Of a DNA stretch of 64,000 nucleotides, positions 23,601 to 36,200 are shown one piece after another. The DNA lies in the NCBI GenBank assembly GCA_008638375.1, contig CM018046.1, positions 40,167,706-40,231,705 of the forward strand, read 5' to 3'. Each line of letters starts with the position of its first letter. Position 1 is the stretch's first letter. The notes below the pieces were generated by a model. That model saw nothing but the letters and a program-made list of their open reading frames with translations. It did not search any database and was not told where the DNA came from. The translations under genes were made by a program, and so were the position numbers. Source of the DNA: Nyssa sinensis. Lineage: Eukaryota > Streptophyta > Magnoliopsida > Cornales > Nyssaceae.

Positions 23601-26600
23601 GTCCGAGCGTGTCTGTGTCCGAGACGTGTCCGACACAGATACATGAGGTTAAAAAGAGTGTCCATGCTTCATAACTCTAAAGGTGGGGGGTCCGGTGGGG
23701 AGGAGGTCATGTTTTGATTTTGAAACATCTAGTTTGTCCTTACAAGTATTTTTAAGTACATTGCTTTCACTGTTTTGAAGTGTTGGTCATATTGTCATCT
23801 AGGGACTTGGTGGTAAATAGGTCGTCAAAACAGAAAACGCAGACACCGTAGTTTATAGGTGGGGTTTCTATCGATGTTGACTTGTTGGCTTACTTGCAGT
23901 GCCTTACCTCTAAATCAGTCCTTAGTTGTCATCATATCATCTTCTCCTCCTTTCACAGTTACGTTTTAGTCGTAGTTGAGTTCTATTTTATGTTTATTTC
24001 TATGTTATTATGCTGTTGGTTAGTTTTATGTACATTTTCTTCCATTTTGGAAGGCAGGGATATTTTTTTGTAGTTTTTCTAATGGATATGGGCCGCCATG
24101 TTGGGCTTTTGTTATGAACTCACTTATGTGTTTTTGGGGTGGTTTGACGGGCCTATGTGGGCAAAAAGGGGACCAAGTCTTTGAGTCAAACTTGGCCACC
24201 AAGTTCCTTGGTTTCAAGTTTTAGTTTTCTATGTAAAGCATGTAATAGCTTGGTTTTGAGATATGAAGTGAAGAAATCCTTTAAAGATATGAAATGAATT
24301 GAAAGGTGAATTCTATAGAACAACTATTAGACAAGTGATGCTATTTGGAAGTTGGGCAATTAAGAAACAACACATAAATTGAGTGTAGTCAAAATGAGGA
24401 TGTTGAAATGGGTGTGTGGTAAGACAAGAAAAGATAAAATTAAAACGAACACATTCTTGAGATGGTAGGAGTAGCACCTATAGGAGATTAAATAAGAGAA
24501 AATCGGTTAAGGTGGTATGGCCATGTACAACAAAGATTAATAAATGTACTAGCAAGGAAGAGTGATATGATTCATGTCGAGGGGCAACTAAAATTAACTT
24601 TGATTGAGATAATAAAAAAAGATATGATAACGTGTGGTCTAATTGACGAGACATGATTCATCTAGCTGACACCAAATAGTTGGGATGAAGGCTTTGTTGA
24701 TTTGAGTTGAGTTGAAATGAAGAAATCTTTTAATTCTCTTTATTTTGATGTGTGATGCATCTTCTCTTAGGTGTGATTGCCTAAAAAACCTAGTCCTTGG
24801 CCTTCCGTCTCCGCCTTTCTTTTCCCTTCTTCTTAATTTTCTGCACTATATTCTTGTAGTCATACCTTATTGAATCACTCTTTTATAAGCCTAAATCACT
24901 CTTCTCACCCAGATTCAATCCAACAATCATTATTATTTTTGGATAAGTCAATCCAACAACCAATTAAAACCCACAAAACTAAATTCAACAATCTTGTTTA
25001 CTGTTTTCACCCAAGGAATAGGCCCTAAAACCTTATTTTCCTAATCTCAAAATCCAACCTATTCGAGCCTTTCTCAACCCCATCCAGTCTACACTAGATC
25101 TTAACCTCAATAGTGCTGAAATTTAGAAGATCCTACAGCAGGTGATATACAACATGAAATAGCCTTTAAAAATCTCAAGGTTTTTAGCAATCCAAATTCA
25201 CTCCCAAGTGACCCCAAGACTGCCACACCTCTCTCCCTTCTTATTGGTGTTTTTCAGCTCTGTCTCAATTTGTCTTGGCCAAATTGGGGCAATCTGCCCC
25301 TTTTTGCAATTTGGCTTGTTAAATAAGCCCCACTAGACAGCCTTTTCTTTACCAAGCAAGACACCCACTAATGGGTAATAATCTCACGGGGCTGGATTAT
25401 GATTTGGTAGACCCCACAGATGTTCTTGCTAATAAGCAATGAGTTTCTATCTCAATGAGTCACCTGCCGGTATACATATGGTTGTTGCTTATGGGGGTTG
25501 GTGCCATCTATTTTTGAGTGGCTTGATGCCTATGGTGCATATGCTGTACTGAATGGATACTGATTTTGCTTTTCCTGTGGCCATTTAACTCATATAATCC
25601 CTTTCCTTCTTTTTCTTTGAGCGTCTGTGACAACTTAATGGTCAAGCAAATGTGTTTTTTTGTTACTTTAAATAATAAGTTATTTATTTTGCAGAAATTT
25701 GTTTAGACGGTGAACAATGGAATGATGGGTTATTAGCTACTATAAGGGAGCGGGTATGATTTCTTTGAATGCTTTCATGTGACTGGGTTTTCTGTGTTCC
25801 CTTTTCTCTTTTGACCATTAAATTCTATGGTTGAGAGTTGATATCTGACGCTCAATCAATTATTTTTGACATAACATATTCAAAGGTCAAGTTTCTTCTT
25901 CTCCTCCTGCTGCTTCTGCTTCTGCTACTTGGTTCAAAGCCTACGTGGATGGTTTCCATGTTACATGTTAGGTTCACTTAAATTAATAGGCTTTATCTGG
26001 GTTTATATCAGGTTCACATGGAGGCAGAAAGAAAGGCAATGTCAGGGGATACAAACATGATGCCAGGTCTTCATTTCCATGAAAACATTACTTATAAAGT
26101 TGGAACTAAGGTATTCAACTCCTCAGCAATTTGTTTTATTATGGCTAGAATATTTACTTGTTCATCACACATTCTATCACGTGATCTGGGATTGGGTTAT
26201 ATCTAACACGGGAAGTTTTCCTTTAGTAAGATAATGAAGCTGACAGAGTTGAGGAGAATAATTGATAGCTGCAGCTTGTACAGAATTTCAAATGTCAGTC
26301 TTGAATTACATTTCTAAACTCCAGATTATGAACATGTTGGTGTTATCGTTGTCAATATTCAGCAATATTGCATAATTGGAAATAAATGCTGAAAAAATGG
26401 AAGAAATAATAGAAGTTGTGATGGATTGGGATCCTTGTGGCCATTGTGGCTAAGGTCATCCTATTAACATTACTACAGAGCCTTGGTCAGAAAGGATTTT
26501 TAGAGGATTCTTGTATTATCTAGTATGATTGTCCTTTCTGTCTTCCCCTGATTACATGTATTTAGATTTTTGAACCTGTATATATGCACATATATATATA

Positions 26601-29600
26601 TACGTGTATAATTGTATAATATATTTGACACGCTTTTCTTTGTTAATAAGTTTATTTTATAGATAATGATAAACTTGTGAAACTAAAGGAAAGTCTTGAA
26701 ATTTTTTTATTCGCATGGTGTTATCTCATAATAATTTTTTTGATAGGTAAATGCAACTTTGTATTAAGGCACCAGAGGAGGTGAACCCATGTCTCTTGAC
26801 TAGTGTCTCATAATATTTTACTAAAGGATTAAGTATACAGGGAATATGTTCATGTAAAATTAAAGCATGGGATGAGATTGGGGTGATAAAGTATGAACGA
26901 TGCAGTGGAATAATGATTGTCATTAGGCATGCTGATTTCGACATAGATCATATATTAACTGTGGTCCTCCCAGTGGTTGACTTTATACCCTGCTGTCAGT
27001 GCTCCACATTTCCAGGATTGTGTTCAGGGATAAATGTTTCAACATGTTATATTTATGACGTTTTTCTTGGTTCCTAGGTTAGGGGGAAAGACTTTTGTTT
27101 GCATTGTTATATCTTTGTGTACTAATATCTTGCAAATAGTAAATAATGGCCAATGATTGGTAATTCTTTTGTTAAGTCGGCTTCAGTGTGGGTTCAGCTT
27201 TCGGGGTTCTTTCTCAATTTTGGAAGGGACATCTATTTTTTTTTGGGGATCAGAAAAGGATATATGCATATATATAAAAGGCGCTTGAGGGGGAGAACCC
27301 ATAATTACAAAAAGGGGAGAGCCCACAAAAAATCTAAATACATGGATATTCATCTTTAATCCAAAAGACAAATAACCTGGAAAAGTATCTTTGAAGCACC
27401 AAGGAGATAGCTCAATCCTTTCAAAAGTCCTCCTATTCCTCTCCCTTCATAAGCACCACGTAAGACATAAGAGAGCCATCTTCCAAGAAATTCTCAATTC
27501 CTTCGTAATCCGGCTACATTCCCACCCCAAAAGACCTCCCTAAGAGTGGCCAACATCACCCAACTACATCCAAATAAAGAAAATAAATCAAACTCCATGC
27601 ATATCTCGCTATCTTCCAATGGACAAGAAGATGGTCCACCATCTCTTCGTCACAGTTACACATACAACAACGGTTAGGAATCGAAAATCCTCTTCTTTGA
27701 AGGTTATCAGTTTTTAGAATAGTACCCCAATCCGCCTACCAAGCAAAAAATGCGACTTTATTTGGAACCCGAAACCTTTAAATCAGCTTCTAGGGGAAAG
27801 ACTCCTCATTCCTACCCATCGACACCTTATCAAAGGATTGAACAATGAATTTTTTATGATTGTTCGCTGTACATATCATTATATCCTCCCTAACCTCTCT
27901 TAACTTGAACCATCTCAACAATTCCATTAACGTCTCAGCTTCCCCCAACTACCAAGCATGGAAGCTTCTTTCAGAAGTAAGGACTCCACACAAGATTACC
28001 ACCCACAATGGCAACATAGTCTACAACCAAAGCCTCTTTGTTGGTTGCTATGCTGAAAAGAGAAGGGAACTGCTCCTTTAAAGGCCTATCACAACACTAA
28101 GCATCCACTCAAAATTTCTGCTCCTTTAAAGGCCTAGTGGAAAAGCATTATGGTACTGTGGCATCTTTATTAGAGGACACTAGGAAAACTCTAGGAAACA
28201 TTTCCTTAAGGGTCCTATCCCCTATCCACACATCAGTCTAGAATCTGACACTAGAACCTACCCTTTCCTTAAAAACCTAAAAAGCACAAACACGAACATG
28301 GGACACATATATAACAAGGACACACGGTCACGACATTTCTCAAAAAAATAGGACACGGATATGTCAGGGATACATTGAATATATATATATATATATATAT
28401 TCTTATATGATTATTGAATAAAAATATAATATTATTTCGATCAAAATTGACATAAAAATACATAAATTACAAAAATATTATTAAGATATTAAAATAACAA
28501 GGTCATGAAATAAAAATTCAAGAATTTCTTTATTTAATCATCAACATCTATGATTCAAGTTCCGAATTAAATTTATTAACTAGTTACATTAAACATATAT
28601 ATGTCTATATATAACCATAAAAAAAAAAGTAAAGGAGAAGAGGAGAAAAAAAGGGAAAAATCCAAAAAAAGTAAAACAAAAAGAAAACGTGTCCTAGCAT
28701 GTCCGGGATGACACTCTTTTTTTCGCGTGTACGACACGGACACGTGAGCCAAAATAGAGTGTCCATGTTTCATAGTTAAAAACAATACATCTCATGAAGT
28801 CCTCCGCAACCTTCTAATACTCTTTGACAAAACCAAGCCAAAAGAAGCTTCCACCTCTGGAGACATCCAATTCTTTTCAGTACAGCCATATTTAGCCCTC
28901 ATTACTCCCCTCCACCAAGCATTAGGCTCTGAAGCAAACCTCCAAGGCCATTTTCCAAGAAGTGCCCAATTGAAGACCCAAAGCTCTTTGACTCCCAAGC
29001 CGCCTTCACTAATTGGGGTTCTAATTTTATCGCACCCAAAGGAAGCCCTAGGTACTTAGTAGGAAAATCTCCTACCTTGAAGCCCAAGTTCCATAGCAAT
29101 TCCTCCACATTTTCCACCTCCCCTACTAGCGATGTTTTATTCTTTTGAAGAACTAAAATCAACAAAGAATTAGGTTCATATGATTCAACTTCCTCATATG
29201 TGCATGCATTTGATTTGTAACTCAGCTCAACAAGGTGTTATCACAACTACTTGTTGTGTTCCATACTATTTTTGGTCTTCGCTAATTTAATAGAGAACAC
29301 GTAGGTCTTTTCTACTTCCTTTAAAATACTTTCCATAGTGTCAAATATGGAAATTACTTTCATACTCTCGATCTTTGTTGGATTAATATTTCACTAAAGT
29401 TTCATGGTGTGGCTATTTTGTTTATTGATCCCAACTTGACTTTTACTTCATGCATATAATTAGAAAGGAAACATAAAAAATTGAATCCATAATGTCTAAT
29501 GATATCTCTTCTTACATTTTTGTATTTTCCTTAAGAATAATGTTTTATGTCCCACCACTTTTATCCCACCTCTCTCACGAGGGGTGGGACCCACCACCAT

Positions 29601-30205
29601 GGGGCCCACCTCTTGTGAGAGTGGTGGGATGAAAGTGGTGAGACATAAAATGTTACTCTTTCCGTAATCCTTTCATTGTACTTAAAAATGGTCCAATAAA
29701 AATAAATCACCTGCTTCTGTTTAATTTGGCCAATGATTTCAGAGGTTAGATTAGATTTGAAAGGAGTTTAGCATTGAGAACTTTGACAATAAAGTGAGTA
29801 GTTATTTTTAGCTTTGCGATCATCCTTTAGTAGCAAAAGCTTCCTCTAGTAACAAGAGCCTCCAGTAGTGGGTAATGCTTCCACTCCAACCAAGATTTTG
29901 CAGTTCATTCTCTGAATTTTATAGTCTTGTAGTTCTCTTTTGATAACACAGCTCTGTGAATTTATCAAGACGGATCAAGATCTGAAAAAACTCAAAATTT
30001 TCTCTTAGTGGAATAACTTAGTATGAGACAAAAAGGAGAGAGAATATTGCTACCCCAAAATTACCCTAAAAGGTTTTACTGAAATGAACAAATGACTACT
30101 TCTAGCTTAATTAAAAGGCAGTTAAATATCAGTAACTTTTTGTGCCTTTTGGATTCGATATGGTCAATTTATCAACTTGACTCACATTTTTTTTTGATAG
30201 GTAAA

Positions 30206-30250
<45 letters not shown>

Positions 30251-33200
30251 TTGCTCTTCAAGGGGACCTGAACCCTCAACCTCCCATATGGGGAGGTGGA
30301 GGAGATACCAACCAAGCTAGAGATTGTTGGTAACTTGACTCACAATTTTGTAGAAATATTTGGTGTCTTTCCCTGAGTTTTACATTGATATTTCTTGTGA
30401 ACAGATGATCTGCTGTTTGGAAGGAGCAAGGATTGGCATACAATATGAGACATCATTTGCTGGTATTCATAAGAAAGCCTTCTGTTTATTGAATCAAATA
30501 GTCCAGAATTATGTAAAATTTATTATAATCTCATGTTTTTGACAACATTTATTATTTATGTGTTTTGCTATTGAAGAAACAAAAAGTTTATTTGGGTTCT
30601 TTTTCTGATGGGTAAGCTTGCCATAGGTGGATTAAACCTGAGAATATAATGAATTGTATTTTATACATATTAGCAGTTCCCTTAACAAATTAGGGTTGTA
30701 TACTTGTAATCAAGGATCAAAGTTTCGTTTCTTTTCCATCGAAACGGCCGAAACGTTTCCGTTTCTCAGGGAACCGAAACGAAACACTAGTAGAATATCG
30801 AAATTCACATGTTTCCACGGAAACAAAATTGTTTCCGTGAAAACATACCGAAACTAGTGGAAACATACCGAATCAGAGGAAACATTTCTTTTATATCAAC
30901 AATAATTCTAGAAGTTAGTAAAAAATAATATCCATTTATTTTTCAAAGATTAAGACTCAAAATTACAAGAAGATATATTTCTATTATTTTTCCTAAAATA
31001 ATAGAAAAGTAGTAAGGAAAATAAAGTGCAGAGAAAAAACTATTTTAATATTAAGTTACTAATTATAATAGATTTAAATCGCTATTGTTTTACTTTTTAT
31101 TTTATTTGTAACTTGTGTCAAATTATCTAATTCGTGGATATTACATAGTATATATTTATTATGTCATTTATCATGAATTAGTATCATTTATCATGAATAT
31201 GATGTATATGCCTTAAACATGCACAAATATTCAATAAATAGGCTTATCTGTATATATAAATAAACTTTAAGTTATGTTTCTATATGTTTCTAATTTTTTC
31301 TCCATTTTCATTATGTTTCCGAAACGTTTCCGAAATGTTTCCGTTTCCAGACAGACCGAAACTATACATCGAAGCGATATTTTGATCCTTGCTTGTAATT
31401 TGCTAGGAACTTAGAAAAATGTCTATGTTTTGGGTACACGAAGTAGATAGAGATCTACACACGTTAATTCTTTGTACGTGTGCTTGATGTCCTGAAAAAC
31501 TCATTTAAGCAAAATAGTCAACATGTTGTTAATGATGAGCACTTCTCATGGTTAGTGGTCCTTGGGAGTTTCTGATAGTGGGTCCTGGTGAGTCCATTAA
31601 TTTGTTTACCTAATTAGGCCTTTTGTTTTTGTGGGCCAAAAAGACCTTTCCTTTGTATGTGGGATCTTATGCAGATTTTTTGGGGTCTTTGAGGCCATAG
31701 CCTTTGTCTTGTTTGTATAGTGGGTGCGTCCCCCTTGGGGGCTGATTTATACAAATTTCTTTACTTATCAAAAAAAAAAAAAAAATTGTTTACCTTATCT
31801 GTAGGGATTTGGCCCATGGTTGTGCAACCTAGCACTGTCCCTTTCCCATGCAACCAGAGGGAGGGAGGGAGAGAGACAGTCTTCTTAGACCAGTTCTCAC
31901 CTAAATTCTATGTGCAATACCTTAAGAGTTAACACATGTTATTACACAAAATATTATTAGTTTAATTTTGAGTTTTCTTCCAAATCTTTAGAAGCTGCTT
32001 TCTTTCATCAAATTCGCGTGCAAACACAGATGCGCGCACACTCACACTCACTCACACACACACACACACACACTCACACCACACACTTAATTTGAATTTG
32101 CTTAGATTTACTAGCATATGTTACGAAATCTATATGGTTGGAGGTGAATCCATAGTTCAACATGTCTATATCACATGACTATTTGATTTCTTGTAATTGC
32201 CTAAATAGCTGAGTTAGTTTTCCATGATATTCTTATGGAATATTTGTGGATTCTCCTTAAGTTTGTCTAGGATGTAGTGAGTGATGCTTAGATCTACTGA
32301 AGAGATGCTATCTAGTTGGAGAGGTAGGAGGTTGGGGAGGAGAGTTACAGACGTGTAGCAAGTGGCCCTTTGTGCTTGTGGTGGACTATCTGGAGAGAAA
32401 GGAATAAGATGTTGTTTAAGGGGGTGGAATCCCTATTCAGACTATTAATTATTGAGCTCTTTCTCTCTCTCTCTCTGTCTGTTTGGGATTACAGGAGTTC
32501 TTTTTTATGTGTTGATCCTTTCATAGTGTTTTTGAGCTATATAAGGGAGCCCCCCTTTTGGGTGAAGGCGAGCAATATACAAGAATAAAGGCATAAGAAG
32601 TCATATGATGACACGCACCAAAATCAAGTACCCTGGAAGCACCAAGTGTAGGTGAGGAATCTAGTTTGTAGAGTTAGAGATAATAGAAGCAATAAATTGG
32701 TTGGTGGTAGCCTGTAGCATTGAGGGGTTCATTGTGTCTAGTTGAGGGGCTCTGTGTTTTTGTTTGATGTGAGGCGAAACTAAATGTACCACATAATCTG
32801 TAATCCTTTTAAAAAATATTATGTGTCATTTTTCCATAGAAATGGTTTCCATTCCTACAAATGGAGCTTAACGATTGAAATGCAGACAATAATATGAGTT
32901 TTTTTTTTTTTTGATCAGTAATAGTACTATCATATCAAAGGAGCCCGCGAAGGGCTTGCCCATAATTATAAAAGAAAGGGATGGCTACAATAATTAAAGC
33001 CTAAGATCCCCTAAAAAAATCTATGAACTTTTCGGAATAAACAGGGTATTCTTCTTAAATCCAAAAAACAATTTTTCCAAAAATTATATTTCATCTTCCA
33101 TGGGGATGCTTCCACTCCATCAAAGACTCGTATATTTCTCTCTAACCATATGCACCGCGTGAGGTAGATGGGGGTCATTTTCCAAGAAATTCCCAATTCC

Positions 33201-36200
33201 TTTCTAATTTTGCTGCACTTCCAACACAAAAAGAGATGCTTCACTTTTGCCGGCATGACCTATGAACAACCAAAAATAGTGAATAGTAAATTCCATACGT
33301 CCAAAGAAACCTTGCAATGAAGCAGGAGGTGATCTACCGTCTCTTCCTCTTTACACAAGGGCACCTACTTCGAATAGAAGGAGGTTATCTGTTGTTAAAA
33401 TCACTCCACTAGCATATGGGGGGCCAGTTGGGTTGAATGGAGATTTCTGCTTGTCAGAGGCACAGCTGGAGGCATCCTTATTTTGTGGGATGCTAGAGTT
33501 TTTGAAGGGATAGAGGACCGGGGGGCGGGGGGGGAGGTATTTTCTGTCTTGTAAAATGAAGCTAGTAGTAGATAACTTCAAGTGGGTGTTTTTAGGAGTG
33601 TATGGTCCTTGCTCAGAGGAGGACCGCATGCTTTACTGGGAGGAGTTGAGCAGCCACGCTAGACGGGGGGCTGATCTTTGTGTTATTGGTGGAGATTTCA
33701 ACATTACAAGATATCCTCATGAGTGTAAGAGAGGGGGAAGACTAACTTATGGAATGAGGTCCTTTTCGGAGTTCATTAACAACAGCAATATAGTGGACCT
33801 GCTGTTAGAAGGGGGCAAGTATACCTGGGCTAGTGAGAGGGAAGATCTGGCCATGTCCTGGTTGAATAGATTTCTTATCTCAGGGGAATGGGAGCGTAAG
33901 TTTCCTGATAAGAGTAAGTTTCTTGATATCACTCAATCATGCCTCCTGAGACCAGTGTCAGATCACCACTTGATCCTTCTGGATAGCGGAGGTCTTAGAT
34001 GGGGTAAGGCTCCCTTCCGGTTTGAATATATGTGGCTTCAAGACCCTTCCTACAAAGAAAGGGTGGCAGGGTGGTGGCAAGGGTATAAAATCAAAGGTTA
34101 TCCCAGTTTTGTGATGGCTCAGAAGCTGAAGTTATTGAAAGTTGATTTAAAAAGGTAGAATGAGGAGGAGTTTGGAAATGTGCAGAGTCAGAAAGAGAAG
34201 ATCATCTCAGATATTCAGCAGCTTGGAGCAAGAGGACCCCTTATCTTCGAGGAAAGAGTCAGGGATGGTTTGAAAGGAGATTTGCTTCGAGTTTTAAAGA
34301 TGGAAGAGATCTCTTGTAGACAAAAATCTAGAGCCCTGTGGCTGAAAGAGGGGATCGGAACACAAAAATTTTCCATAGGATGGCTAACTATCACAAAAGG
34401 CGAAACAACATTAGCTCAGTGATCATCAGGGATAGGAGGTTGCAAGGGGTTGAGGAGGTGAAGGGAGGAATAGTGGAGTTTTATAAGAATTTGTACTCCG
34501 AAGCTCTTCAATGGTGACCGAGTTTGGATATCATGGAGTTTGAAAAAGTGGCAGAAGCAGATGCGATCGGTTTGGAGAGTACGTTTGAGGAGGTTGAATT
34601 TGGAGCAGCCCTTAAGTTTTGTGATGGTGACAAAGCACCTCAATTCTGTTGATTCCTAAACATTGATCGTTCTTTCTTTTTCTTTTTTTTAGAATTGTTG
34701 TTATCCCCAAGGTCTCAGGTTCAACTCTCACCCCAAGGGCCACTTACTTATTAAATAAGAATTGTTGTTATCATGAGATGAGAACATGGCATTTTTCATC
34801 CATGTGCTGTCATGATTGGATTTACTGACAGATTCAAAAATAGTTAATCTGTCTGCTAAAGCTTTCCTATCTACTAAGCAATTGGGAAGCTATTCAATCT
34901 GTTCCTTAAATTTTTGCAGGAGAACCTTGTGAACTTTACCACTGTGTGCTTGAGAGCAAGTCATTTCTTGAAAAGATGACTGTCCTAGAACACACAGTAC
35001 CTTTCTTCCTGCCAATACGTGAAGCAGAAAATGATCTTCTCTCATCCAATGCAATGGTGAGGTTGGTTGCATAAAACATCTCTCTTTTAAGCATACTGCT
35101 TATATTAATTTTGTTCTCAATATAGCATCTTAATGATTTGCTTTCAGAAATTTATAGATCACGTTGGAGAACTGTTGCAAGCTTATGTGGATAGAAGGGA
35201 GCAGGTATTTTGTTGATATTTGTACTTATCAAGAAAAAAATGCATGTTGGTTGATATTTGTGAGGCACATACGGGAGAGTTTTACATCTTCCCATAAAGA
35301 TGCGACTTCATGCTGACATTTTTTGTTTTTCAATTTTGTTACTAGAACATGGACTTGCACCTATTCTCTGTACACATTGAACTATTCTTTTTAAACTATA
35401 CATGCCATATATAACACATGAAAATGAGGGGAAAAAGACTGGAATGTTAAAATGTGTCAGGTAAAAATAATGGTGAAGAATGTTTGATTTTAACCAGTTG
35501 GTCATTCTTATTTTATCATGATTTAGGTCGTCTGAGTTCTTTTTAGGTTAGGAAATGAGTACAATGAATTGAATATTAGGAGAGATGATAAACTAGTAAA
35601 TTTATAACAAGTCTGCAGATGTTGTAAAAGGAACATTGTTATTCTTTGCAAGGTTGGTTTTTCTTTGGTGAACCACATTTTTATTTAGGTATCTGATGTT
35701 CTACAGTGTTTAAGGGAAGATGGTTTTATATTTGACCTTTCATTAATGGATCCTTGAAGTACCTTAAGACAATTTGCACTTAACCAAACTTGTGTTTTGA
35801 CCTGTTAAATAGTCAATAACTAAGAGGAGGAAATAAACATCTCTCTTTGACATTACTGGAGAAAAGTTTTTAGTAAAATAAAGTAGTGGTAACTACTTTC
35901 TTGTTGTCAATATTATTATTCTATTTATTTTTCAAATCTATGCCATTTAATATCTTTCATTCAAAAAATCAGCATTCCTCTTGACTGATAGTGTAGATTT
36001 TAGATGCGTTTCTTATTTAATTTTCATTAACATATTGTTTGTATTGTGATATTGTATAAAACATGGGCACTTCTTATAGTTTCGAATCCAAACCTTTAAT
36101 CGTCAGATATGTGTCACAAAAGCAAACCAATATGCTTGGAATGCTTTTGGGGAATTTTAGGATCACAAACTGAAAGAAATAAAAACAAAAAAGCAACAAG

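Larger units (their letters stand above)
15970..23673 (+). mobile_element. TIR element, family 'CTAAGAAGCAC' copy 1, split by nested insertions
   Basis: Flanked by perfect 9-bp repeats 'actctaaag' at 15961-15969 and 23674-23682. Its left end is 'ctaagaagcac' and its right end is the complement of 'tatgaagcatggacac'. The interior carries many 'ggacac'/'gtgtcc' motifs near the ends, and its middle aligns with copy 2 at 28277-28775. A 9-bp duplication suggests a Mutator-like non-autonomous element. An AT-microsatellite in its middle has received another repeat, which in turn holds a full L1. Confidence 0.7.

Noticed and set aside
30187..30260. CRISPR-like short repeats (CT)n/(CA)n
   Set aside because: They are simple dinucleotide runs within a SINE in a plant intron; no spacers and no cas genes.
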